From Candidatus Alectryocaccomicrobium excrementavium (GTDB lineage: Bacteria > Bacillota > Clostridia > Christensenellales > Aristaeellaceae), in assembly GCA_018716755.1 (NCBI GenBank), contig DVJN01000036.1, forward strand, positions 1 to 38,640: 38,640 nt of DNA, read 5' to 3'. Positions 32,096-38,640 of this stretch are shown one piece after another; position 1 is the stretch's first letter, and each line of letters begins with the position of its first letter. The notes beneath the pieces were generated by a model. The model was not told the DNA's origin. It saw only the letters and a list, made by a program, of their open reading frames with translations, and made no database searches. Both the position numbers and the translations under genes were made by a program.

Positions 32096-34480
32096 ATGAA
32101 GATCGGTAATGTAATGGATTCTGTCAAAGAGCGGGTTCTCTCGTTGGCGCACAGCTGGAAGTCCCGTCTGCCCTTCGGCCAGAAATCCGGCGGGGATTCC
32201 CCGTATGGCGGCCGGGAGGATGACGGCCGTGAATATGACGATCGCGGTTATGATGATCGTGGATATGACGGCCGCGGATACGACGATCGTGGATATGACG
32301 ATCGCGGATACGATGATCGCGGATACGATGATCGCGGATACGATGATCGTGGATATGACGGTCAGGGCTACGACGATTACGACAGCGATTATGGCCGCGA
32401 CCGCTACAATGGCCGGGAATTTGATCCGCCGGACGAGAACATCGTGCTGCGATACTTATACGACACCGAATGGCTGACATGGGTGTTGCTGGTTGTGCTG
32501 CCTCCGCTGGGCATCTGGCTGCTGTGGAAGCGCGACCGGTTCGATATCATGATTCGCGCCATCATTTCCGCGGTGTCCGCCATCTGGTTCATCATCGCGC
32601 TGGTGCTGATCTTCAGCGGCATTGGCGGCAGCGATGATCCGACCACGCCCGGCGCGAACACCGGCGGCACGATCAGTCTCATTTCGCCTTCCGCCGCCGC
32701 GCCTTCGGCCTCGTCCGCAGAGCCGGGCGCTTCCGGCACGCCGATCCTGAACGCCACGCCCAGCCCCACGCCGTCCGCCAGCGCCAGCGCCAGCACAAAC
32801 AGCGGCACCACCGGCGGTTCCAGCACGCCCCGCCCGGGCAACAGCAACACGGGCACGAGCACGACAACGGATCCCAACGCGAACGCGACGGTATTCGCCA
32901 ACGCCACCGGCATGTGGTACCACCGGCAGAGCACCTGCCCCCAGAGCCGCATGACCACAGCCGGCACGCCCATGACCGTGGCGAGCGCCGAGCAGCAGGG
33001 CAAAACCGCCTGCCCATATTGCATTGGCGGAACCAGCAACAACGGCACCGATACGAACGCGACCTACTACTACCACGACGATAGCACCTACTACCACTCG
33101 AACAGCACCTGCGACGGCCGCATGAGCGAAGCGCCCGCGCATTCCTACACCGAGACCATGGCCTCCGGCAAGGATCCCTGCCCGAATTGCATCGGCCTGT
33201 GGGCCACGGAGACCGGGAAGTACTACCACACCAACCCGAATTGCGATGGCATGACCGGCGCGCGGTTGTACACCAAATCCGAGGCGGAGAAGCTGAACGA
33301 TGTCCATCCGCACACCCTGTGCCCCATCTGCGCGGGCGGCACGGTTGTGGGCACCATCACCTCGCTGACGGATACCGTGTATATGACGGAAACCGGCGAA
33401 TGGTTCCACACGCAGAGCAACTGCCAGAACATGAAGGGCGCCAAGGCCTTCACGGCGGAAGAGGCGCGCTACCTCTATGACCGGGATCCCTGCCCGCGCT
33501 GCGTAAAGATCGATTTCTCCGGCGTAACGGTGGAAACCAATCCCTCCAAGGTGTTGAGTTCCAACAGCAGCGTGGTGTGGGCTACGCGCGGCGAGCCCTA
33601 CTACCACATCGATGAGAACTGTTCGCAGTTCCGCAACAGCAAAAACAAGGTGATGGCGACGGCGAAATTCTGCCTGGAGCAGAACATGGCGCCCTGCCCG
33701 TTGTGCATCACGGGCGCGACCGCTCCCTCGCCCACCTACAACCCCGACCCCAGCGTGAAGGACGTGTATTCGCCCGAGAGCGTGCGCTGGTATTCCTCCA
33801 CGAGCGACCGCTACTTCCACGTGGATTCGGATTGCGAAAATGCCACGGGCCGCCTGGCGTCCGCCACGCCCAGCGTGATCTATTCCCGCGATCAGGCGCC
33901 CTGCCCGCTGTGCATCGGCGTGAAAACGACAGACAATGTATACGCCCGCTCGGACGAACCCTATTACCACACGGATCGCAATTGCTCGCGCGCCAACAAT
34001 TGCTATAACGTGTCCCTCTTCCGCGCGCTGGCCAATGGCAAGAAGCCCTGCCCGGATTGTATCCTGGCGGCCAACAATTCTTCCGGGCAGCAGCCTACGC
34101 CCGCGCCGGGATCCAGCAGCGATGAATATGTGTATCTGGATATGGAGGGCGTGTACCACGCGCGGTCTTCCTGCGGCGCAGTGGCTTCCTCCACGCGCCG
34201 GTGGTCGCTCTCGGAAGCCATCGACCGCTTTGAACCCTGTTCTGTATGCAATCCGCCCACGGAACTGGGCGGCAACGACAACGATAACGGCAACGATAGC
34301 GATGGCACCACCTACGTGTACATTGCCACGGAAACCATCGCGCACAACGGCTATTATCACCGCCGCAGCAGTTGTTCCGACGCAGGCATGACATCGGATA
34401 ACAGCCAGCGGGTAACGCTCGATTGGGCGCTGCGGTTCGATTATGAGCCCTGTCCGCGCTGCAATCCGCCCACGGAATAA
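32096..34480 (+). CDS. Membrane protein, YDDRG repeats and nine His/Cys modules
   Basis: A 794-aa protein I cannot assign to a named family. Residues about 46-95 are ten pentapeptides of the GYDDR type. Two membrane helices follow (about 121-140, WVLLVVLPPLGIWLL, and 150-176, AIWFIIALVLIF), joined by KRDRFD. A Ser/Thr/Pro/Ala linker (about 180-262) leads to nine tandem modules of about 40-55 residues. Each has aromatic-His-x4-Cys, then Cys-Pro-x-Cys or close variants: YHRQSTC...CPYC, YHSNSTC...CPNC, YHTNPNC...CPIC, FHTQSNC...CPRC, YHIDENC...CPLC, FHVDSDC...CPLC, YHTDRNC...CPDC, YHARSSC...CSVC, YHRRSSC...CPRC. The HCCC set suggests one metal per module. Similar single motifs occur at the ends of some secreted nucleases. 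ATG at 32096 has AGGAG 8 nt upstream. Confidence 0.85.
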   Translation: MKIGNVMDSVKERVLSLAHSWKSRLPFGQKSGGDSPYGGREDDGREYDDRGYDDRGYDGRGYDDRGYDDRGYDDRGYDDRGYDDRGYDGQGYDDYDSDYGRDRYNGREFDPPDENIVLRYLYDTEWLTWVLLVVLPPLGIWLLWKRDRFDIMIRAIISAVSAIWFIIALVLIFSGIGGSDDPTTPGANTGGTISLISPSAAAPSASSAEPGASGTPILNATPSPTPSASASASTNSGTTGGSSTPRPGNSNTGTSTTTDPNANATVFANATGMWYHRQSTCPQSRMTTAGTPMTVASAEQQGKTACPYCIGGTSNNGTDTNATYYYHDDSTYYHSNSTCDGRMSEAPAHSYTETMASGKDPCPNCIGLWATETGKYYHTNPNCDGMTGARLYTKSEAEKLNDVHPHTLCPICAGGTVVGTITSLTDTVYMTETGEWFHTQSNCQNMKGAKAFTAEEARYLYDRDPCPRCVKIDFSGVTVETNPSKVLSSNSSVVWATRGEPYYHIDENCSQFRNSKNKVMATAKFCLEQNMAPCPLCITGATAPSPTYNPDPSVKDVYSPESVRWYSSTSDRYFHVDSDCENATGRLASATPSVIYSRDQAPCPLCIGVKTTDNVYARSDEPYYHTDRNCSRANNCYNVSLFRALANGKKPCPDCILAANNSSGQQPTPAPGSSSDEYVYLDMEGVYHARSSCGAVASSTRRWSLSEAIDRFEPCSVCNPPTELGGNDNDNGNDSDGTTYVYIATETIAHNGYYHRRSSCSDAGMTSDNSQRVTLDWALRFDYEPCPRCNPPTE
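32231..32380 (+). repeat. 15-bp tandem repeat encoding (G/E)YDDR units
   Basis: Ten consecutive 15-bp units such as GGATACGATGATCGC encode GYDDR with small variation (EYDDR first, GYDGR, GYDGQ, GYDDY last). Silent GAT/GAC and TAT/TAC changes between copies show that the peptide is kept while DNA drifts. Confidence 0.93.
32884..34480 (+). repeat. Nine tandem His/Cys modules
   Basis: Modules begin near 32884, 33061, 33199, 33370, 33571, 33775, 33935, 34126 and 34309. Each encodes H-x4-C followed 25-35 residues later by a C-P-x-C pair (C-S-V-C in module 8). They are divergent at the DNA level, hence an old duplication series, unlike the YDDRG repeats. Confidence 0.9.
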
Positions 34481-34496
34481 CACCCGGCCCCCTTCC

Positions 34497-34533
34497 GCCC
34501 CCGCCAGACATTGCGATTTGGCGGGGGCTTTTT
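34497..34533 (+). terminator. Intrinsic terminator after the His/Cys-module gene
   Basis: GCCCCCGCCA (34497-34506) pairs with TGGCGGGGGC (34519-34528) around a 12-nt loop, followed by five T. Confidence 0.9.
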
Positions 34534-34608
34534 GCGTCCCTTTGCAAGCGCATGCCAAATTCCCCACGATTTCCCGTCCTGTGCTTTTTACAATTAACAT
34601 TCTCCCGG

Positions 34609-34639
34609 TTTCAACATTTTCTCGCCCGTATTACAATGT
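34609..34639 (+). promoter_or_regulatory. Promoter/element B of the two-component operon
   Basis: TTTCAA (34609-34614), a 17-bp spacer and TACAAT (34632-34637) form a weak sigma-A promoter. The -10 lies within GTATTACAATGT, identical to 12 bases of element A upstream of the LysM and His/Cys-module genes; AACAT stands 10 bases before it. Confidence 0.5.
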
Positions 34640-34689
34640 AAGTAACCATATTGGCAAAGGGACTGCGTCTTGCCCAGTGGAGGGAAACT

Positions 34690-35388
34690 ATGGCCACCAT
34701 TTGGATTGTGGAAGATGAAGAGCGCATCGGCCTGCTGATTCTCGCGGCGGTGAAAAAGGCGGGGCACGAGGCTGTGCGCCTGTATGACGCCAGCGAGCTG
34801 GAAAAGCGGCTGAAAAAAGAAACGCCGGATTTGCTGCTGCTCGATCTCATGCTGCGCGGCAAGGACGGGTTTGCCATCCTCGCCGAGTGGAAAGCTCGCA
34901 AGGAAACCGCCCGCGTGCCGGTGATCATCCTTTCCGCCCGCAGCGCGGAAAACGACAAAGTGCGCGGGCTGGAACTGGGCGCGGAGGATTACATCACCAA
35001 ACCTTTTGGCGTGCGCGAATTGCAGGCGCGGCTGCAAACGGCTCTGCGCCGCGTAACGCCGGAAGCGCAAAAGTGGATCGCCGGCGATCTCACCCTCCAG
35101 CCGGACGCGCGCGAAGCCTGGCAAAATGGCGCGCGCGTAGCGCTGACCTACCGCGAATTTGAGCTGCTGTATTATCTGGCGCGCCGGCCGGGCCAGGCCA
35201 TTTCTCGCGGCCAGCTCCTGCGGGAAGTGTGGGGCTATCCCACGGAAGACGATCCTTCCCGCACCGTGGATTATCACATCAAATCCCTGCGGGCCAAGCT
35301 GGGCGACGACCCGGCCAACCCTCGCTACATCGAAACCCTGCGCGGCACCGGATACCGGTGGCTCGCCCCCGAAGGCCATGAGGCGTAA
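34690..35388 (+). CDS. OmpR/PhoB-family response regulator
   Basis: A 232-aa response regulator. The receiver domain (1-118) has the acidic pair EDEE, the phospho-acceptor Asp in LLLLDLMLRGKDG, the Ser in IILSAR and the Lys in YITKPFG. The DNA-binding winged helix (about 130-228) has LTYREFELLYYLARRPGQ, SRTVDYHIKSLRAKL and ETLRGTGYRWLAP. ATG at 34690 follows GGAGGG by 5 nt. It overlaps the kinase gene by 11 nt. It is PhoP/PhoB-like in form, but the stimulus and targets are unknown; the adjacent secreted proteins are candidates. Confidence 0.95.
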   Translation: MATIWIVEDEERIGLLILAAVKKAGHEAVRLYDASELEKRLKKETPDLLLLDLMLRGKDGFAILAEWKARKETARVPVIILSARSAENDKVRGLELGAEDYITKPFGVRELQARLQTALRRVTPEAQKWIAGDLTLQPDAREAWQNGARVALTYREFELLYYLARRPGQAISRGQLLREVWGYPTEDDPSRTVDYHIKSLRAKLGDDPANPRYIETLRGTGYRWLAPEGHEA

Positions 35389-36736
35389 GCTGCTGCGCCT
35401 GTATTGGGTGGGCGTGGCCGTCACGCTGGCGCTGGGGCTGTTCACCGTGGGCACGATGGTGTATTTTGCCATCAGCGATACCGAAAAAACCCTGCTTTCC
35501 ATCCTCAGCACAGCCTCTGCATGGACAGAAGGCTCCACGGAAAACCTCCCCAATCTCGCGCGGCAAATCGCGCAGAGCGCGCCGCCCCTGCGCGTGATTT
35601 TCCTGCTGCCGCAGGGCATCGTGCTGGTAGACAGCGCCGAAGCCACGCAGATGGCTATGGAAAACATGCTGGCGTTTCCCGAAATCCAGGGAGCGCTCCA
35701 GGGCCTTGAAAGTTCCTCTATCCGCCTGTCCGGCGGCGTGCCCACGATTTACGCCGCGCGCCTGCTTTCCGACCGCCTGCTCATCCACTTAAGTTACCCG
35801 TTGACGGACGTTACGCGCCTTCTGTGGGTGTATGCCCTGGGCATGGCCGTGCTTTTGTGTGCGCTGCTGATCCTGCTGCGGCGGGGGTTGGCCTCCTTTT
35901 CTCGCCAGATGATCGCGCAACTAGAGCAAATTCAGGGCCTGCTTTCCGGCGAAACCCAGCTGCAGGAAGTGAAGAACGGCGAAACCTTCTACCCCGAATT
36001 GCGCCCCACCATGCAGAGCATCTGCTACCTGATTGGCAGGCTTCATAGCGACCTCGCGAGCGTGCGCAAGGCGCAGGACATGCGCCGGGATTTTGCCGCC
36101 AACGCTTCGCACGAGCTGAAAAGCCCCCTCACTTCCATCCAGGGCTTTGCGGAAATGCTCAGCGAAGGCATGGCGGATTCCCCGGAAGAACAGGCCTTTT
36201 ATCTGGATTGCATTTTAAAGGAAACCCGCCGCATGCGCGCGGTGATCGACGATATCCTACTGCTGGGCCAGGCGGAGCTCGGCCAGAACGAGCCGCTCGC
36301 CGATGTGAATGTGCGCGCCGTGGCGCAGGAGGTGGCGGACGCGCTCTCCGGCCAGTGCCGCAACAAAAACATTTCCCTTTCCATGGAAGGAGAACTCACG
36401 GTGCGCTGCGTGGAGCGGGATATCTGGGAAATCCTCTATAACCTCGTCAGCAACGCCATCCGCTATGGCCGCGAAGGCGGTTATATCCGCATTGAAATGG
36501 GCGATAACCGCCTCGTCGTGGAGGACAACGGCATCGGCATAGAAGCCGTTCACCTGCCCCTCATCTTTGAACAGTTCTATCGCGTGGACAAGGGCCGCAG
36601 CCGCGATGAGGGCGGCACGGGTCTGGGGCTTTCCATCGTTTCGCAGCTTGCGCGCAAATATGGCGGCAACGTGCGCGTGGAGAGCGAGCCCGGCAAGGGC
36701 AGCCGCTTTATCGTGAGCTTTGTGAGAAATGTGTGA
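35378..36736 (+). CDS. PhoR-like sensor histidine kinase
   Basis: A 452-aa membrane histidine kinase. TM1 is at about 8-30 (YWVGVAVTLALGLFTVG), an extracytoplasmic domain spans about 31-145, and TM2 is about 148-168 (WVYALGMAVLLCALLILL). A short HAMP-less linker leads to the dimerisation domain with ANASHELKSPLTSIQGFAEML, containing the phospho-His. The ATPase domain has N box LVSNAIRYGREGG, G1 VEDNGIGI, F box FEQFYRVDKGRSR and G2 GGTGLGLSIV. The ATG lies inside the end of the regulator gene, so the two are co-translated. The outer domain is unlike anything I recognise. Confidence 0.95.
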   Translation: MRRKLLRLYWVGVAVTLALGLFTVGTMVYFAISDTEKTLLSILSTASAWTEGSTENLPNLARQIAQSAPPLRVIFLLPQGIVLVDSAEATQMAMENMLAFPEIQGALQGLESSSIRLSGGVPTIYAARLLSDRLLIHLSYPLTDVTRLLWVYALGMAVLLCALLILLRRGLASFSRQMIAQLEQIQGLLSGETQLQEVKNGETFYPELRPTMQSICYLIGRLHSDLASVRKAQDMRRDFAANASHELKSPLTSIQGFAEMLSEGMADSPEEQAFYLDCILKETRRMRAVIDDILLLGQAELGQNEPLADVNVRAVAQEVADALSGQCRNKNISLSMEGELTVRCVERDIWEILYNLVSNAIRYGREGGYIRIEMGDNRLVVEDNGIGIEAVHLPLIFEQFYRVDKGRSRDEGGTGLGLSIVSQLARKYGGNVRVESEPGKGSRFIVSFVRNV

Positions 36737-36776
36737 GAAAATCTCCCAAACGCTTCCTTTTCCCCTTGCGGACCGC

Positions 36777-36782
36777 TATAAT
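36777..36782 (+). promoter_or_regulatory. -10 element before the Asp-rich protein genes
   Basis: TATAAT at 36777-36782, 52 bp before the start codon, with only a weak -35 (TTCCTT at 36754-36759). It suggests that the two Asp-rich genes can be transcribed apart from the kinase. Confidence 0.45.
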
Positions 36783-36833
36783 ACATCCATCGGCCAAAGC
36801 AAGGCAAAGATAAAGAAGGAAAGGAAGATCTCC

Positions 36834-37817
36834 ATGAAACGCCTCGTTGCCATCATTCTATCGCTCCTCCTGTTGCTCGTGCAACCCCTTGCCCTGGCGG
36901 ACGGTACGCCTGTTTCCGAACTGTGGGCGCGCGCCAAGGCAACCCCCATCGAAGCCAGCCTGGCGGAAAAGCAGTCCACGCTGCTTTTGCAACACGCCAT
37001 GGACGGCATGTTCCTCAATGAGAATTTCGACGATCAGTTTAACGTGCTGATGCTTTCCCAATCCCTGCCGATGCTCTCCGCCATTCCCTCGGCGGATATC
37101 GATGCTTTCGCCACCGCCTATGGCCTGCCGCTGCGCGCCGTGGAGCACAACTACTACCTCTCCCTGGCGAACGCACTGAAAGCGGAAATCGCGATGAATC
37201 CCTCCTCTGAGGAGGAATACCGCAACATCCAGGCGCTGCTGGAGCTTTTCCTCACCGATGATGACGCCATCATAGACGGCGTAAACGCCGGCAGCCAGCA
37301 GGACGCCGCGCGCCGCACCATCACCACGGATCAGATCGAATCCATCGCTACACAATACCGCCTGCCCGTCGAATTTGTGAAAGGCATCGTGCTCAATGAC
37401 GATTGGGACGATGACGATTGGGACGATGACGATTGGGATGACGATCGCTACGATGATGACTGGGACGACCGCTACGACGATTATTACGACGATCGCTACG
37501 ACGATTACGACGACTATTACGACGACGACCGCTATGATGACTACGACGGCTATTATGACGACGACCGCTACGATGATTACGACGACTATTACGACGATGA
37601 CCGCTATGACGATTATGACGACTATTACGATGATGACCGCTACGACGATTATGACGACTATTACGATGATGACCGCTATGACGACGATTGGGACGACCGC
37701 TACGATGATGATTGGGATGACGACGATTGGGACGACCGCTACGATGATGATTGGGATGACGACGATGATGACGACTGGGATGACGACGACTGGGATGACG
37801 ACGACTGGGATGATTAA
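36834..37817 (+). CDS. Secreted Asp-rich repeat protein, paralog 1
   Basis: A 327-aa protein of no recognised family. A signal peptide (MKRLVAIILSLLLLLV, cleavage likely after ALA near residue 22) precedes a helical domain of about 165 residues. This domain has two copies of a short motif: IDAFATAYGLPLRAVEHNY and IESIATQYRLPVEFVKGIV. From about residue 188 the rest is nearly all Asp, Tyr, Trp and Arg: DDWDD units, five 12-residue RYDDYDDYYDDD units, then DDWDD again to the end. Such a tail would be strongly anionic and could bind Ca2+ or wall cations. GGAAAGGAAG lies before the ATG. It sits 97 nt after the kinase gene and is the paralog of the next gene. Confidence 0.88.
   Translation: MKRLVAIILSLLLLLVQPLALADGTPVSELWARAKATPIEASLAEKQSTLLLQHAMDGMFLNENFDDQFNVLMLSQSLPMLSAIPSADIDAFATAYGLPLRAVEHNYYLSLANALKAEIAMNPSSEEEYRNIQALLELFLTDDDAIIDGVNAGSQQDAARRTITTDQIESIATQYRLPVEFVKGIVLNDDWDDDDWDDDDWDDDRYDDDWDDRYDDYYDDRYDDYDDYYDDDRYDDYDGYYDDDRYDDYDDYYDDDRYDDYDDYYDDDRYDDYDDYYDDDRYDDDWDDRYDDDWDDDDWDDRYDDDWDDDDDDDWDDDDWDDDDWDD
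37494..37673 (+). repeat. 36-bp tandem repeat, five copies
   Basis: Five exact-length units of 36 bp, each starting CGCTA and encoding RYDDYDDYYDDD (one copy has DG in place of DD). They differ by silent third-base changes. The flanking sequence 37399-37493 and 37674-37814 continues as less regular Asp/Trp codons. Confidence 0.93.
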
Positions 37818-37860
37818 AACTTAGCACCCGTTACGACACGCGTTGAAAGGAGGGCGGTGT

Positions 37861-38640
37861 ATGCGGAACATTCAGGCGGTTTCGCGCCGGTTTGTGCCAA
37901 TCCTGCTGCTGCTTTTGATCGGAATCGCCCCCCTGGCGCGCGCGGAAAGCGCTGCCAGCACTTACCTTCCCATAGACGCCTTCTTTGTGGAAGACTGGAA
38001 CGAAGCGCTCGCGGCAAACCCGCTGGCGCAGGGCAGTGGCAAAAACGAAGCGCTCCTCGAATTGGTCATGGAAGGCTATATGCTGGAAGACGACTTCGCA
38101 AACGCCCTCAATTTGCAGGTGCTTTCCGCCATCCTCCCCCTGCTGTGCGAGGTAACGGGCGGGCAGATCGACTCCTTTGCCCAGGCGTATGGCCTGCCCG
38201 CCGGGCTCGTAACGCACGCGTATTGCGTTTCGCTGGCCAATGTGCTGCGCGCGGAAATCGCCCTCAATCCCGCGGAAAGCGGTTCCGCTCTCCAGGCCCA
38301 GGAAACCTTCTCTCTTTTCCTGAAGAGCGGAAACGAAGCCGAAAAGCAGCTTCTTCGCGACGGGTTTACCATAGAACAATTGCGCGAATTGGCTCAGCCC
38401 TATCACCTGCCACCGGGCTTTGTCGCCTTCCTGGTGCTGGATCCCAGCTGGTGGGACAGCGATTATCAAAACGACGCGGCCCATATCGCCTCCCTCCTGC
38501 CGGAAAGCGGCCGCTGGTTCTCCGAGGATTGCTGGGACGACGATGACGACGGCGACGATGACGATGACTGGGATGATGACGACGGCGACGACGACTACGG
38601 CTGGGATGACGATGACTGGGATGATGACGACGACGATGAC
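37861..38640 (+). CDS. Secreted Asp-rich protein, paralog 2 (cut by window edge)
   Basis: An open frame of 260 codons that runs off the right edge, so the stop is not seen. It encodes a signal peptide (FVPILLLLLIGIAPLARAES, cut likely after ARA) and a helical domain paralogous to the previous gene. Matching segments are IDSFAQAYGLPAGLVTHAY with IDAFATAYGLPLRAVEHNY, SLANVLRAEIALNP with SLANALKAEIAMNP, and LRELAQPYHLPPGFVAFLVL with IESIATQYRLPVEFVKGIVL. After about residue 222 it becomes Asp/Trp-rich (CWDDDDDGDD, DDDYGWDDDD), with no RYDDY units so far. AAAGGAGGG lies upstream of the ATG, 43 nt after paralog 1, implying one transcript. Confidence 0.88.
   Translation, partial: MRNIQAVSRRFVPILLLLLIGIAPLARAESAASTYLPIDAFFVEDWNEALAANPLAQGSGKNEALLELVMEGYMLEDDFANALNLQVLSAILPLLCEVTGGQIDSFAQAYGLPAGLVTHAYCVSLANVLRAEIALNPAESGSALQAQETFSLFLKSGNEAEKQLLRDGFTIEQLRELAQPYHLPPGFVAFLVLDPSWWDSDYQNDAAHIASLLPESGRWFSEDCWDDDDDGDDDDDWDDDDGDDDYGWDDDDWDDDDDDD

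Noticed and set aside
34587..34637. Possible PhoP box (TTTACA, TTAACA, TCAACA, ATTACA) before the response regulator
   Set aside because: The hexamers are not spaced at the regular 11 bp needed for PhoP binding, so I cannot call it a Pho box.
37393..37827. Minus-strand His/Arg/Ser-rich frame opposite the Asp-rich tail
   Set aside because: It is simply the reverse of GAC/GAT repeats and has no ribosome site or conserved feature.
37857..38546. 229-codon plus-strand frame at the right edge
   Set aside because: It is in another frame than paralog 2, which has the ribosome site, signal peptide and clear similarity to the gene before it.

Overview
The window comes from a GC-rich, endospore-forming member of the Firmicutes, most likely an anaerobic Clostridia lineage. 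The evidence is a complete spoIIIA operon, spoIIP, the gene order asp23-amaP-DUF2273-nusB-folD-xseAB-ispA-dxs-tlyA-nadK-argR-recN, an Rnf ferredoxin:NAD+ oxidoreductase operon, an S-box (SAM-I) riboswitch ahead of metK and a type II-like CRISPR repeat. The genus cannot be fixed from the sequence. No tRNA, rRNA, insertion sequence or prophage gene was recognised.

Layout. (1) 1-332: the trailer end of a CRISPR array with 36-bp repeats and 30-bp spacers; leader and cas genes lie to the left, outside the window. (2) 409-5022, minus strand: an RraA-family protein, then a metK-recD2 transcription unit governed by a SAM-I riboswitch and intrinsic terminator. (3) 5088-6325, plus strand: a nitroreductase and a uridine kinase-like protein, divergent from metK. 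(4) 6337-30122, minus strand: almost 24 kb of tightly packed housekeeping and sporulation genes. In order of transcription these are spoIIIAA-AH, asp23/amaP/DUF2273/nusB, a Kae1-like gene, folD, xseA, xseB, ispA, a PAP2-like gene, dxs, tlyA, nadK, argR, recN, the rnfCDGEAB operon, a PlsC-like gene and spoIIP. Recognisable promoters sit before asp23, nadK and rnfC. (5) 30215-31846, minus: mutY and a protein with three LysM domains. (6) 32096-38640, plus: an accessory-looking surface locus. It holds a membrane protein with ten YDDRG-type repeats and nine tandem His/Cys modules, a PhoP/PhoR-like two-component system, and two paralogous secreted proteins with extremely Asp-rich tails. The second paralog runs off the right edge.

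How the parts work together. Region 4 combines envelope and isoprenoid supply (ispA, dxs), DNA repair (recN, xseAB, folate through folD), arginine and NAD control (argR, nadK), energy conservation (Rnf) and the mother-cell part of the sporulation channel (SpoIIIA, SpoIIP). The SpoIIIA channel is unusual: SpoIIIAF is reduced to its membrane anchor, and SpoIIIAG seems to lack the insertion that builds the large ring in Bacillus.

The best candidate for an undescribed system is region 6. Three secreted or membrane proteins with Tyr/Asp/Arg or Asp/Trp low-complexity tails flank one two-component system. A shared promoter-region element (31901-31933 and 34609-34639) hints at common regulation. This grouping is inference; the repeats, modules and paralogy are read directly from the sequence.
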